Below are positions 19,710 through 28,484 of a stretch of DNA of 64,000 bases, piece after piece. Source of the stretch: Chitinophagaceae bacterium. Its GTDB lineage: Bacteria > Bacteroidota > Bacteroidia > Chitinophagales > Chitinophagaceae. Positions within the stretch are counted from its first letter, which is position 1, and every line of letters begins with the position of its first letter. A program made the translations under genes and the position numbers. Location: contig JADKAM010000002.1 of NCBI GenBank assembly GCA_016715365.1, forward strand, positions 1 to 64,000, given 5' to 3'. The notes beneath the pieces were generated by a model. The model was not told the DNA's origin. It did not search any database and was given only the letters and a program-made list of their open reading frames with translations.

Positions 19710-20006
19710 ATGTTAACAGAAGAAAAAATAAAACAGGTAAGAAAGCAGTTGCGTAATGGTATACCCCAGGGAGAGATTAAAAATGATTTAAGAAGAGAAG
19801 GTTATTCAGAAGAAGATATTGAAAGAATATTTGTAGCACATAAGCCCGATATGCGATCCTGGTATTTATTCTTTGCTATTTTATTTTCATTGATTGGGGT
19901 ATATAGTTTACTGGTAACCGGCGGATTCTTATTTCTGCTTTTTGCCGCAGCGATGTTTTTTGTTTATATGACTGAAGTGAAGCGGATAAAAAAATCAGAT
20001 CCATAA
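19710..20006 (+). CDS. Small two-helix membrane protein, unknown function
   Basis: This 98-residue protein is not recognised. Residues 1-45 are helical and charged, with a repeated look (EEKIKQVRKQLRNGIPQGEI, then REGYSEEDIERIF) like the short helix-hairpin oligomerisation segments found in SHOCT-type proteins. Two membrane helices follow at about 51-69 and 72-87, and the protein ends in a basic tail KRIKKSDP. It stands alone between divergent glyS and convergent yihY. The start is supported by a -7 element immediately upstream. Confidence 0.75.
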   Translation: MLTEEKIKQVRKQLRNGIPQGEIKNDLRREGYSEEDIERIFVAHKPDMRSWYLFFAILFSLIGVYSLLVTGGFLFLLFAAAMFFVYMTEVKRIKKSDP

Positions 20007-20032
20007 TTGTTCGCTATAGCAGAAAAAAGAAC

Positions 20033-21007
20033 TTACACCTCAGGCGGCATGTCCTGTGTTTTTACTACCGTTTTTTCTTCAGGTTGTTGCTGAATAGATT
20101 CTGAAGATTCCACTTCAATCTCCTGTACCCATACGGCATAATTGGAAGGATAAATTCTTGACCCGGTATGTACTGCAAATACATGTGTAAATACTGCGCC
20201 AAAGTATAATATCATGGCTGAATAGTAAACCCAAAGCAACATTACAATTACTGAACCTGCCGTGCCATAGGTTGACGAAAGTTTACTGTGGCCCAGGTAA
20301 TAGCCAATTAAAAATTTGCCAAGCATAAAAAGAATGGCAGTAGTAATAGCTCCGGCCCTTACATGCCTCCACTTTATACGGGCATCGGGCAGTACTTTAA
20401 ATATCAATGCAAATAGTAATGCCGTAATACCAAATGTAATAATAACATTTACGGTATACACCACAATAACCGTCAGCTCGGGAAACATGCTGGTCAGCCT
20501 TGTGATCAGTATATCCATCAGGCCATTAATAAGCAATGAAACCAGTAATAAAAACCCAAGGCTTATAACCAGTGAAAAGGAAAGCAGCCGGTTAAAAAGC
20601 ATTTTTAAAAAACCTGTTCCCTTGGGTTTTGATTTTAATTTCCAGATATGGTTGATGGAATCCTGTATCTCACTGAATACACTGGTGGCGCCAAAAAGCA
20701 ATGTGATGATACCAACGACTGTTGCAAAATAACTGCTTTCGGATAAAGCGGCACCCCGGATGGTTTGTTGTATCTGCAGGGCAGCATCGGTGCCTACAAA
20801 CTCTGCTATCTGGTTATATAAAGTTCCTTCAATGGCTTCCCGGCCGTAAAAAATATTACTTACCGAAATTACAATGATGAGCATGGCGGGTAAAGAAAAA
20901 ATGGTATAGAAAGCCAGGGCGGCACTTAGTTTTAAAACTTTGTTATCTATAAAATCGGAGAAAGACTGTTTGGTGATTGACCATATATTTTGGGCTATAA
21001 ATTTCAT
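20033..21007 (-). CDS. YihY/BrkB family inner-membrane protein
   Basis: This 324-residue polytopic protein belongs to the YihY/BrkB family, whose function is not firmly established. The typical entry is visible: DNKVLKLSAALAFYTIFSLPAM, then about six helices, with FGATSVFSEIQDSINHIWK and YGTAGSVIVMLLWVYYSAMI as conserved stretches. The C-terminal ~35 residues are a hydrophilic Glu/Gln/Pro-rich tail, probably cytoplasmic. Its start lies nine bases from the MazG-like stop, so it is the last gene of a dtd - mazG-like - yihY unit on the minus strand. Confidence 0.92.
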   Translation of the reverse strand: MKFIAQNIWSITKQSFSDFIDNKVLKLSAALAFYTIFSLPAMLIIVISVSNIFYGREAIEGTLYNQIAEFVGTDAALQIQQTIRGAALSESSYFATVVGIITLLFGATSVFSEIQDSINHIWKLKSKPKGTGFLKMLFNRLLSFSLVISLGFLLLVSLLINGLMDILITRLTSMFPELTVIVVYTVNVIITFGITALLFALIFKVLPDARIKWRHVRAGAITTAILFMLGKFLIGYYLGHSKLSSTYGTAGSVIVMLLWVYYSAMILYFGAVFTHVFAVHTGSRIYPSNYAVWVQEIEVESSESIQQQPEEKTVVKTQDMPPEV

Positions 21008-21016
21008 TCAGTTATT

Positions 21017-21346
21017 TTAATTTTTCGTTTTGCTGATGCCTGTCGCCATCCCGAAGATTCTTTTCTCAAAATTCTTTTCCAGCGCCTCTGTTAAATTTAC
21101 CCCGGTTTGGTTGGCCAGGCAAATCAACACCCAAAGTACATCTGCCATTTCATCGCTCAACTCTTTCCCTTTGTCGCTTTCTTTAAAAGATTGCTCGCCG
21201 TATTTTCTAACCATCAGCCTGCTTAGTTCACCAACCTCTTCCATAAGTATGCCAAGGTTCGTTAATTCATTAAAGTAGCGTACTCCGGTGGTATTGATCC
21301 ACTCATCTACTTTCTTTTGAGCTTCATTAATTGTAATATCTGTCAT
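21017..21346 (-). CDS. MazG-like nucleotide pyrophosphohydrolase
   Basis: This 109-residue all-alpha NTP pyrophosphohydrolase belongs to the MazG/dUTPase-2 superfamily. The metal-binding EExxE...ExxD pattern is present as EEVGE near residue 36 and ELSDEMADVLWVL near residue 63. Such proteins hydrolyse (d)NTPs to the monophosphate and PPi, often cleaning damaged nucleotides. Its start codon shares a base with the dtd stop codon, so the two are coupled. The precise nucleotide substrate is not readable from sequence. Confidence 0.92.
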   Translation of the reverse strand: MTDITINEAQKKVDEWINTTGVRYFNELTNLGILMEEVGELSRLMVRKYGEQSFKESDKGKELSDEMADVLWVLICLANQTGVNLTEALEKNFEKRIFGMATGISKTKN

Positions 21347-21798
21347 CAGTCTTTGTTTTTTGTATCAATAAAGATAGTAACAGGTCCGTCGTTTAATAAT
21401 GAAACCTTCATATCTGCACCAAATACTCCTGTATAAATTTCTTTTTCCAAATCTGCCTGCAGCTGGGCAATCATTTTTTCATACAGCGGTATGGCAATAT
21501 CAGGCTTACTTGCTTTTATGTAAGACGGGCGGTTTCCTTTTTTTGTTGCAGCATGCAGGGTAAACTGGCTTACCAGCAAAATATCGCCGCCCATATCTTT
21601 TACAGAAATGTTGGGTACTTTGTTTTCATCATCAAAAATGCGGAGGTTAACGATCTTATTACTCAGCCACTGAATGTCATCATCGGTATCGGCATCTTCA
21701 ATGCCAACCAAAACAAGCAGGCCTGTTTTAATTTCACTCTTTACTATATTGTTGATGGTAACAGCGGCCTGGCTTACCCTTTGTATTACAACTCTCAT
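21346..21798 (-). CDS. dtd: D-aminoacyl-tRNA deacylase
   Basis: This 150-residue enzyme hydrolyses D-aminoacyl-tRNAs and mischarged glycyl-tRNA-Ala, protecting translation. Both family signatures are visible: SQFTLHAATKKGNRPSY near residue 80 and NDGPVTIFIDT near the C-terminus (the Gly-cisPro motif). The start MRVVIQRVSQAAV is typical and the length is normal. It overlaps the MazG-like gene at a single base. glyS lies about 2 kb away on the same strand, a loose functional neighbour. Confidence 0.97.
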   Translation of the reverse strand: MRVVIQRVSQAAVTINNIVKSEIKTGLLVLVGIEDADTDDDIQWLSNKIVNLRIFDDENKVPNISVKDMGGDILLVSQFTLHAATKKGNRPSYIKASKPDIAIPLYEKMIAQLQADLEKEIYTGVFGADMKVSLLNDGPVTIFIDTKNKD

Positions 21799-21823
21799 GT
21801 GTACAAATATACCAGCTTACTGT

Positions 21824-21861
21824 AAAAGAAAATCCCCCGATACTTCAGGGGATTTTCTTTT
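21824..21861 (-). terminator. Intrinsic terminator of the 55-residue gene
   Basis: AAAAGAAAATCCCC at 21824-21837 pairs with GGGGATTTTCTTTT at 21848-21861, loop CGATACTTCA. On the minus strand it overlaps the stop codon of the small membrane protein gene and is followed by T residues. Confidence 0.8.
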
Positions 21862-22027
21862 ATTTTCTGTTTGCCATCAGCAATGCCAGTGCACCCAACG
21901 GTAAGGGTATCCACCAGAAATCCTGCAATTCAGATAAGTTAGCAGATTCCTTTCCGATAAAGTACATGGCAGCAGATGCCACTAAACACAATACACCAAG
22001 GATGTAGAAGAGTGATTTTTTGTTCAT
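21860..22027 (-). CDS. 55-residue two-helix membrane protein
   Basis: Reading the minus strand from ATG at 22027 gives a 55-residue protein starting MNKKSLFYILGVLCLVASAA and ending LALLMANRK. Two hydrophobic segments (about 5-24 and 38-52) flank a short polar loop KESANLSELQDFWW. The tidy ending on a strong terminator and the clean hairpin topology support a real gene. I do not know a function. Confidence 0.65.
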   Translation of the reverse strand: MNKKSLFYILGVLCLVASAAMYFIGKESANLSELQDFWWIPLPLGALALLMANRK

Positions 22028-22499
22028 GTCAGTAGGTTTTCTATAAATCTACTCATTTAGATTTGCCTGTGCAATAGCATGATGATTTTTTTATGGCTTC
22101 CAACAAAGTTGACCCGCTGAACCTCAGCATATACGAAGTGATGCTACAATATCTGTTGTAAAATTCAGGGGCTTTTAATTAATGCCCGCAGAAAATCCAA
22201 AGAGGTCTTTTAGCAGCAGAATTACCCGGCAAGCATTTCATCTGAGCAGTCAAAAAACGGTCAAACAGCCTGAAATCAGGCAATTGGATTTTTACTGAAA
22301 TTTCCAAGCTTTTAAACGAACATTTTAGAAAAATAATGGGGAAAAACGAGCAAATCCACTGCCCGTATGAGTCTGCAAAATTATCCACCATTTTTGTCCA
22401 CAGGTGTTGATATTTATAAGTTTGATTCCTCAACCAATACAAATATTTTCGTTGACTTGTTATTTACTTAACCCAACAAATCAAGCTTCTTATATAGTT
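22028..22499. promoter_or_regulatory. Gene-free region upstream of nrdJ with promoter and DnaA-like boxes
   Basis: No gene is visible in these 470 bases. Two 9-mers, TTATCCACC at 22381-22389 and TTGTCCACA at 22394-22402, each differ by one base from the DnaA box TTATCCACA. A good Bacteroidota promoter follows: TTTG at 22421-22424, 19 bases, TATTTTCG at 22444-22451. That places a start of transcription near 22458 and a ~40-base leader before the ATG at 22500. I saw no B12-riboswitch-like leader in the remaining space, and no clear NrdR box. Confidence 0.5.
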
Positions 22500-25400
22500 A
22501 TGGCAAAAAAATCACAACCTGCTAAAGGATTGCAGTTCTCCCGTCAGTTTACAAATGACGAGGTTAGTCCTTTCGATATGTTTGAGTACGACTACCGTAC
22601 TTCAGTAATTAAAAATCCAACCGGCGAAATTGTTTTCCAGATGGATAATGTAGAGGTTCCGAAACAGTGGAGCCAGATTGCTACAGATATTCTTGCACAG
22701 AAATATTTCCGCAAAGCAGGTGTTCCTAAAGAAGACGGTACAACCGGAAGGGAAACAACGGTAAAACAGGTTGCTCACCGTATGGCGCATTGCTGGCGTG
22801 TTTGGGGCGAACGTTATGATTATTTTGCAACAGCTAACGATGCACAAATATTTTATGATGAGTTGGTGTACTCCATCTTAAACCAGGCCTGTGTACCAAA
22901 CAGTCCGCAGTGGTTTAACACCGGTTTGCACGAAGTGTATGGCATTACCGGAAAACCACAGGGACATTATTATGTAGATGCTAAAGATGGCCAGTTAAAA
23001 AAATCGGCCAATGCTTATGAGCGCCCTCAGCCACATGCCTGTTTTATATTAAGTGTAAATGATGATCTCGTTAATGAAGGTGGCATCATGGATCTTTGGG
23101 TACGTGAAGCAAGGATATTCAAATATGGAAGTGGTGTGGGTACCAACTTCAGCAGTATCCGTGGCGAAGGCGAAAAATTAAGCGGCGGCGGAACATCCAG
23201 CGGCTTAATGAGCTTTTTAAAAATTGGTGACCGTGCAGCCGGTGCTATTAAAAGCGGAGGAACAACCAGGAGAGCTGCTAAAATGGTTTGCCTGGATCTG
23301 GATCACCCCGAAATTGAAAAATTCATCAACTGGAAAGTTGAGGAAGAAGATAAAGTAGCTGCTTTAATTGCAGCAGGTTATGCCAGCGATTACGAAGGCG
23401 AAGCTTACCGTACAGTTAGCGGACAAAATAGCAACAACTCCATTCGCATACCAAATTCTTTCTTTAATATTTTAGATGAAGATGGCGAATGGGAACTGAA
23501 AGGAAGAAGCGATGGCCGTGTGATGAAGAAAGTAAAAGCAAGAGAATTATGGGAGCAGATCACCTATGCCGCATGGCGTTGTGCTGATCCCGGTACACAA
23601 TACGATTCAACCATCAACGAATGGCATACCTGCCCGGAAGGTGGTCCCATCAGGGCTTCTAACCCATGCAGTGAATACATGTTCCTGGATAACACAGCAT
23701 GTAACCTGGCCAGTGTTAATCTTCGCCAGTTCTTTGATGAAAGCAATAACACATTTAATGTAGCCGGTTTTGAACATACCTGCCGTTTGTGGACAGTGGT
23801 GTTGGAGATATCTGTTTTAATGGCGCAGTTCCCATCAAAAGAAGTTGCACAGCTTTCTTATGATTACAGAACATTGGGATTGGGTTTTGCAAATCTTGGT
23901 TCTATGTTGATGGTAAGCGGTATTGCTTACGATAGCGAAGAAGCAAGAGGTATTGCAGGTGCCATCACCGCCATCATGACCGGTGTATCTTATAAAACAT
24001 CTGCAGAGCTTGCCAGTTTCCTGGGTGCTTTTGATAAGTACGAAGAAAACAAAACGCACATGTTACGTGTAATGCGTAACCACCGTGCTGCTGCATACGA
24101 TGCAAGTGATGCTTTCGAAGGCATTGAAATAAAACCACAGGGTATCAATGCAAAATATTGTCCTGATTATTTATTGAAAGCGGCTACCAAAGCCTGGGAT
24201 GATGCGGTACAGATGGGAGAGAAGTACGGCTACCGCAATGCGCAAACAACGGTAATTGCACCAACCGGTACCATCGGTTTGGTAATGGATTGTGATACCA
24301 CCGGTGTTGAACCTGATTTTGCTTTGGTGAAATTTAAAAAATTAAGTGGTGGTGGTTATTTCAAGATCATCAACCAGAGCGTGCCACAGGCATTGCGTAA
24401 TTTAAAATACAGCGAAGCAGAGATTGAAGAGATCGTTGCATATGCAAAAGGCCATGCTTCTTTAGATAAAGCTCCTTTCATCAATACAAAAACATTGATG
24501 GAAAAAGGATTTTTACAGGAAGACATTGACAAGCTGAACAATGTAATGGGCGCCGCTTTCGAAATTGGTTTTGTTTTCAACGTTTATACTTTGGGAGAAA
24601 CCTGTTTGGAAAGACTCGGATTTAAACCAGAGCAATACCAGGATTTTGGATGGAGCCTGTTGGAGGCTTTAGGTTTCAGCGATGAAGAAATTGATGCAGC
24701 CAATACATATATATGTGGTACCATGACGGTGGAAGGTGCTCCTTATTTAAAAGACGAACATTTGTCTGTTTTTGATTGTGCCAACAAATGCGGACAGATA
24801 GGCGAACGCTACATTCATGCACACGGACATATCCGCATGATGGGTGCAGCACAACCTTTCCTTAGCGGTGCTATATCTAAAACCATCAATCTGCCAAACG
24901 AAGCCACACAGGCCGAGATTGCAGATTCATACAGGTTAAGCTGGGAGCTGGGTTTAAAAGCCTGCGCTTTGTATCGTGATGGTTCTAAATTATCACAGCC
25001 TTTAAGCAACAAAAGCGATAAGAAAAAGAAACTGGACGAACCCGTTTCGGAAGAAACAGCAACTGCATTGGCTGCTGAACTGTCTACCATGGTTGATATG
25101 GGTAAACTAACCATCGACGACCTGCTGGATGAAATGAACAAGCGTGTACAAAACAGTGCCGATACCACTTTAAAACGCCAGCTGGCCATGATCGTTGAAA
25201 GACGTGCATTACCAGCCAAGCGCCGTGGCTTTACACAAAAAGCAAAAATAAACGGACAGGCGCTGTTCCTGCGTACCGGTGAATACAACGATGGTACTTT
25301 AGGAGAGATCTTCATTGATATGGCGAAAGAAGGTGCTACCATGCGTAGTATGCTCAACTGTTTTGCCATCGCCATTTCTATCGGCCTGCAATACGGCGTG

Positions 25401-25865
25401 CCGCTGGAAGAGTATGTTGAGAAATTTGTTTTCACACGCTTTGAACCAAGCGGTATGGTTGACCATCCGAACATCAAGAGCGCAACTTCTATCATCGATT
25501 TCATCTTCCGCTCACTGGCATATGAATATTTAGGCAGAAACGATTTAGTTCATGTTTTGGATGCACCGGAAGTACAGAACCTGGGCAATGAAGAATGGGA
25601 TGTAAATACACCAACCATCGGCGACCGTAAACCCGAGTTGAGTGAAGTAAGAGTGATGGGAGCAGCAAAGCCTGCAGCAACTCCTGCAACTGCACAACAC
25701 CGCACCGCACATAAAAAAGCAGAAGGCGGAATGGATGCCGTAAATGCAGCAGCTAAAAGTATGCAAAGTGATGCACCTGCCTGTAATACCTGCGGACACA
25801 TTACAGTACGCAGCGGTACCTGTTACAAGTGTTTGAATTGCGGTAACAGCATGGGCTGCAGTTAA
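22500..25865 (+). CDS. nrdJ: Adenosylcobalamin-dependent (class II) ribonucleotide reductase
   Basis: This 1121-residue enzyme reduces ribonucleotides to deoxyribonucleotides with adenosylcobalamin and is usable with or without oxygen. The start MAKKSQPAKGLQFSRQFTND at 22500 fits the family and the promoter; a longer in-frame start at 22404 lies upstream of the promoter. Visible are the specificity/allosteric region (FKYGSGVGTNFSSIRGEGEK, GGTTRRAAKMVCLDLDH), the active-site SNPCSEYMFLDNTACNLASV with the Asn-Cys-Glu set, and the second half of the barrel with VIAPTGTIGLVMDCDTTG. A long C-terminal extension ends in a cysteine-rich tail (CNTCG, then CYKCLNCGNSMGC), which in this class re-reduces the active site. 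The cell must make or import B12. A terminator follows. Confidence 0.97.
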   Translation: MAKKSQPAKGLQFSRQFTNDEVSPFDMFEYDYRTSVIKNPTGEIVFQMDNVEVPKQWSQIATDILAQKYFRKAGVPKEDGTTGRETTVKQVAHRMAHCWRVWGERYDYFATANDAQIFYDELVYSILNQACVPNSPQWFNTGLHEVYGITGKPQGHYYVDAKDGQLKKSANAYERPQPHACFILSVNDDLVNEGGIMDLWVREARIFKYGSGVGTNFSSIRGEGEKLSGGGTSSGLMSFLKIGDRAAGAIKSGGTTRRAAKMVCLDLDHPEIEKFINWKVEEEDKVAALIAAGYASDYEGEAYRTVSGQNSNNSIRIPNSFFNILDEDGEWELKGRSDGRVMKKVKARELWEQITYAAWRCADPGTQYDSTINEWHTCPEGGPIRASNPCSEYMFLDNTACNLASVNLRQFFDESNNTFNVAGFEHTCRLWTVVLEISVLMAQFPSKEVAQLSYDYRTLGLGFANLGSMLMVSGIAYDSEEARGIAGAITAIMTGVSYKTSAELASFLGAFDKYEENKTHMLRVMRNHRAAAYDASDAFEGIEIKPQGINAKYCPDYLLKAATKAWDDAVQMGEKYGYRNAQTTVIAPTGTIGLVMDCDTTGVEPDFALVKFKKLSGGGYFKIINQSVPQALRNLKYSEAEIEEIVAYAKGHASLDKAPFINTKTLMEKGFLQEDIDKLNNVMGAAFEIGFVFNVYTLGETCLERLGFKPEQYQDFGWSLLEALGFSDEEIDAANTYICGTMTVEGAPYLKDEHLSVFDCANKCGQIGERYIHAHGHIRMMGAAQPFLSGAISKTINLPNEATQAEIADSYRLSWELGLKACALYRDGSKLSQPLSNKSDKKKKLDEPVSEETATALAAELSTMVDMGKLTIDDLLDEMNKRVQNSADTTLKRQLAMIVERRALPAKRRGFTQKAKINGQALFLRTGEYNDGTLGEIFIDMAKEGATMRSMLNCFAIAISIGLQYGVPLEEYVEKFVFTRFEPSGMVDHPNIKSATSIIDFIFRSLAYEYLGRNDLVHVLDAPEVQNLGNEEWDVNTPTIGDRKPELSEVRVMGAAKPAATPATAQHRTAHKKAEGGMDAVNAAAKSMQSDAPACNTCGHITVRSGTCYKCLNCGNSMGCS

Positions 25866-25896
25866 GTTGGTTTGAATAAGCACGAACATAAATTAG

Positions 25897-25928
25897 AACC
25901 ATCGGTATAAAAACCGGTGGTTTTTTTG
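25897..25928 (+). terminator. Intrinsic terminator of nrdJ
   Basis: AACCATCGGT at 25897-25906 pairs with ACCGGTGGTT at 25913-25922 (one mismatch) and is followed by a T-run, about 30 bases after the nrdJ stop. Confidence 0.85.
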
Positions 25929-26093
25929 TCCGCAGGATACTGTGCATGGAACAAACTTTTGTAATGCTGATTGGGCAGAAGTGGCACAGTTTATCCTGAG
26001 GAACGAAGGACTCCATTCAACAGTATATCATTGGGGATCGTTACCGGATTTTTTATTATTGAAGCGATTGTTATAACCCCAACAGGGTTGTTG

Positions 26094-28484
26094 CTATTTC
26101 TTCTTCACAAAATCCCTCAAATAACTGCAACTGCTGAAAGCCTCTTTATAAAAAGCAGTGTTACCGTATTCTTTTACAAACTGCGGAAAATAGGTATTGG
26201 CTTTAAACTTCGCCCAGTATGCTTTTTGGTCTTCGTCGTATTTATCCCAGTTGGTTTTGTACTCGCTGTATTGCGGTTGGTGTACCTGCTTTTGGGCGCA
26301 TTTGGCCATCATGAATAAGCAGCGGGCTTTAAAGTTTTTATCGGTGCCTGCATCCATTGCTTTTTCAAAATATTCCTTTGCTTTAAAAGCTCCGTAATAT
26401 TCTTTTTGAAAGGCCGTGCCATTCTCAGGAATATAATAACCATCGCTGCCGCTGCGGTAATACTGTACCATTTCCCAGGTATGGCCGTAATAAGTGATGT
26501 TGTACATACCCAGCGCCATCTTATAAAAACTCTTTGCAGCCAAGGCTGGTTGCCTGGTCTGTTGCTCCAGCTTAAGCATTTCCTGTGCAAAAGCAAGTTT
26601 GGTGGTGCTGAATTTTTTCTCATCAGCTAATTGCTCTTCCACATCATATAACACATCAATGAAAGGATTTTTAGTGATTGCTTTTTTATCGCTCGATTTT
26701 TTAAACCACTCTATAGCTTTTGTGTAATCATATTCTCTTACATAAGAAGTGCCGGCAAAATCTACCACTTCTTTTTTGGTAACCGAGTTGTGCGCAAAAA
26801 GATAGCTTTCAAATTTGTTGGGCTGATTAGTGGTGAGCAGGGCGTAGAGTTTTTCAACGTCTTTACTCATCAGGTTGTTTCTTAAAAAATCAATACCATT
26901 CACCGATCCGTAATAATTCTGCTGTCCTTTCATCATGTGATCTGCAGCACCAATGCATAATGTTTCTTTTGCCAGGTCACCTTGCTCGTGGTAACGTTTT
27001 GCCAGTACCTCGCTCATCAGGTTACGGTAAATACTGCGCCACTGCTGCACCTGCCAGTAATTAAGTGTAACTGCTTTTTCAGCTTTCACCTTTTCGGCTA
27101 TCCATTGCAGCGACGGCAATAACTGTTCTTCAAATGCAGCATCTATTTTATCTTTTTCATTAATGGTAACCAGCAGGTTTGTTAAAGCCCATTGGTCTTT
27201 TACTTTTTGGGTGAGCGGCATTTTTTCTGCGTCAGCTAAATATTTTTTAGCCGTTGTATAATCACGGGTCATATAGGCAGCATAGCCGGCGGCAGTTTCA
27301 AAAAGGCCGGCATTGCTTATAGACTTTGATTGGGCAGCATCATTTAAAAAAGAAGCCAGCGATGTCACTTCCTTTTCACTTTCCCTCATTACACTATCCT
27401 TACTTTCATCTTCCCAGGTAAAATAAAACGGTTTGCCACCGGGCACTTTAAGCATGGCAGGGGTAAGGTATTTTTCCTCCAGCTTGTTTATTTCTCTTAC
27501 CACTAAAACTTCCAGTTCTTCACTTGCGGGGTTAAGCCTGAAGATCTCTTTCATATCCGGCAGGCTGTTATCACTGCTGCTCAATGCAAATAAAGCAAGC
27601 ATTGCTGCTCTTTCCTTATCACCTTTACACATATCCAGGTAATCATTTTTATTGGCTTTCCTATCCACACTCCAGTTAAAACCCAGGTAATTTGAAATAC
27701 GTTTTGCAGTACTGGCAGCAAACACTTTACTAAAAAGGTATGCTGCTTCTTTTTGCTGCCCCGTACGAAATAAAGCGCCTGCTTTTAAAGCAAGCGTTAG
27801 TGGTTGTAAAACGCTGTTACTGGTTGTTCTGGCAGCAAACTCATCGTACCAGTTAATAACATCAGTATATCTTTCACTGTAATGCGCCAGGCGTAAAAAC
27901 TGGTAAGCATACTTCTGTTTAAAAATATCTTTTTTTGCAACCGCATATAATTGCTGACCATTTTTAATCAGCTTGGCCATTTTTAAACTGTCCCTTGCAG
28001 GGGCATTCCAGTCACCTTCGCCTCCGGTAACGTAAGGTTCCACTTGTTTTGCATACAAAATGTATCCCAGTGCTTCCAGGTCTTTGCTTTGTATAAAATA
28101 AGCCGTCATGCTGTTTTGCTTAACCGAGTCCGGTATTTTTAAAGGCTGATTTTTTTCAAGATTATAATAAAGATTGTTGAGGTCCTTCCAGGCAAATTTA
28201 TTTACCAGTTTTTTTGCATCTGCTTTTTGTACAGAATGTCCGCAATATGTTATCCATTCATCTGCCAGAACATCTGTAACATCTGTTGGCTCAGCATCAT
28301 CATAAAATGATTGATAACCTATGTAGTAAAATGGCCGGTAACCCTGAGCATCGGGCAGGTTCTGGTGAAAGAAAGAAGTGTAATAATCATACGGATCGGC
28401 ATCGGGGCCGCAACCGATAATGTTTTGCGGAAAAGAAATGATGGCTGTGCTAATGCAGGCTGTTATAAATGCTTTCCAGTTCAT
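26094..28484 (-). CDS. Large repeat-rich lipoprotein, unknown function
   Basis: This 796-residue protein has no function I recognise. The N-terminus has a signal segment ending in a lipobox-like IIGC (C25), followed by GPDADPYDYYTSFF, so it is probably an exported lipoprotein. The rest is helical with repeated tetratricopeptide-like stretches (AGLFETAAGYAAYMTRDYTT, REYDYTKAIEWFKKSSDKKA, FEKAMDAGTDKNFKARCLFM) and ends in basic KKK. It starts 35 bases inside the 3' end of the upstream TIM-barrel-like lipoprotein gene, so the two are translationally coupled and follow a LytS/LytTR gene pair. A scaffold in an envelope or polysaccharide-linked complex is possible but unproven. Confidence 0.82.
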   Translation of the reverse strand: MNWKAFITACISTAIISFPQNIIGCGPDADPYDYYTSFFHQNLPDAQGYRPFYYIGYQSFYDDAEPTDVTDVLADEWITYCGHSVQKADAKKLVNKFAWKDLNNLYYNLEKNQPLKIPDSVKQNSMTAYFIQSKDLEALGYILYAKQVEPYVTGGEGDWNAPARDSLKMAKLIKNGQQLYAVAKKDIFKQKYAYQFLRLAHYSERYTDVINWYDEFAARTTSNSVLQPLTLALKAGALFRTGQQKEAAYLFSKVFAASTAKRISNYLGFNWSVDRKANKNDYLDMCKGDKERAAMLALFALSSSDNSLPDMKEIFRLNPASEELEVLVVREINKLEEKYLTPAMLKVPGGKPFYFTWEDESKDSVMRESEKEVTSLASFLNDAAQSKSISNAGLFETAAGYAAYMTRDYTTAKKYLADAEKMPLTQKVKDQWALTNLLVTINEKDKIDAAFEEQLLPSLQWIAEKVKAEKAVTLNYWQVQQWRSIYRNLMSEVLAKRYHEQGDLAKETLCIGAADHMMKGQQNYYGSVNGIDFLRNNLMSKDVEKLYALLTTNQPNKFESYLFAHNSVTKKEVVDFAGTSYVREYDYTKAIEWFKKSSDKKAITKNPFIDVLYDVEEQLADEKKFSTTKLAFAQEMLKLEQQTRQPALAAKSFYKMALGMYNITYYGHTWEMVQYYRSGSDGYYIPENGTAFQKEYYGAFKAKEYFEKAMDAGTDKNFKARCLFMMAKCAQKQVHQPQYSEYKTNWDKYDEDQKAYWAKFKANTYFPQFVKEYGNTAFYKEAFSSCSYLRDFVKKK

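Noticed and set aside
22028..22499. Cobalamin riboswitch upstream of nrdJ
   Set aside because: A promoter within 60 bases of the start leaves no room for the long B12 leader, and no B12-box-like core was seen.
24815..25504. 229-residue minus-strand open frame inside nrdJ
   Set aside because: Ser/Arg-rich translation of the opposite strand of a well-supported gene; low-stop composition explains it.
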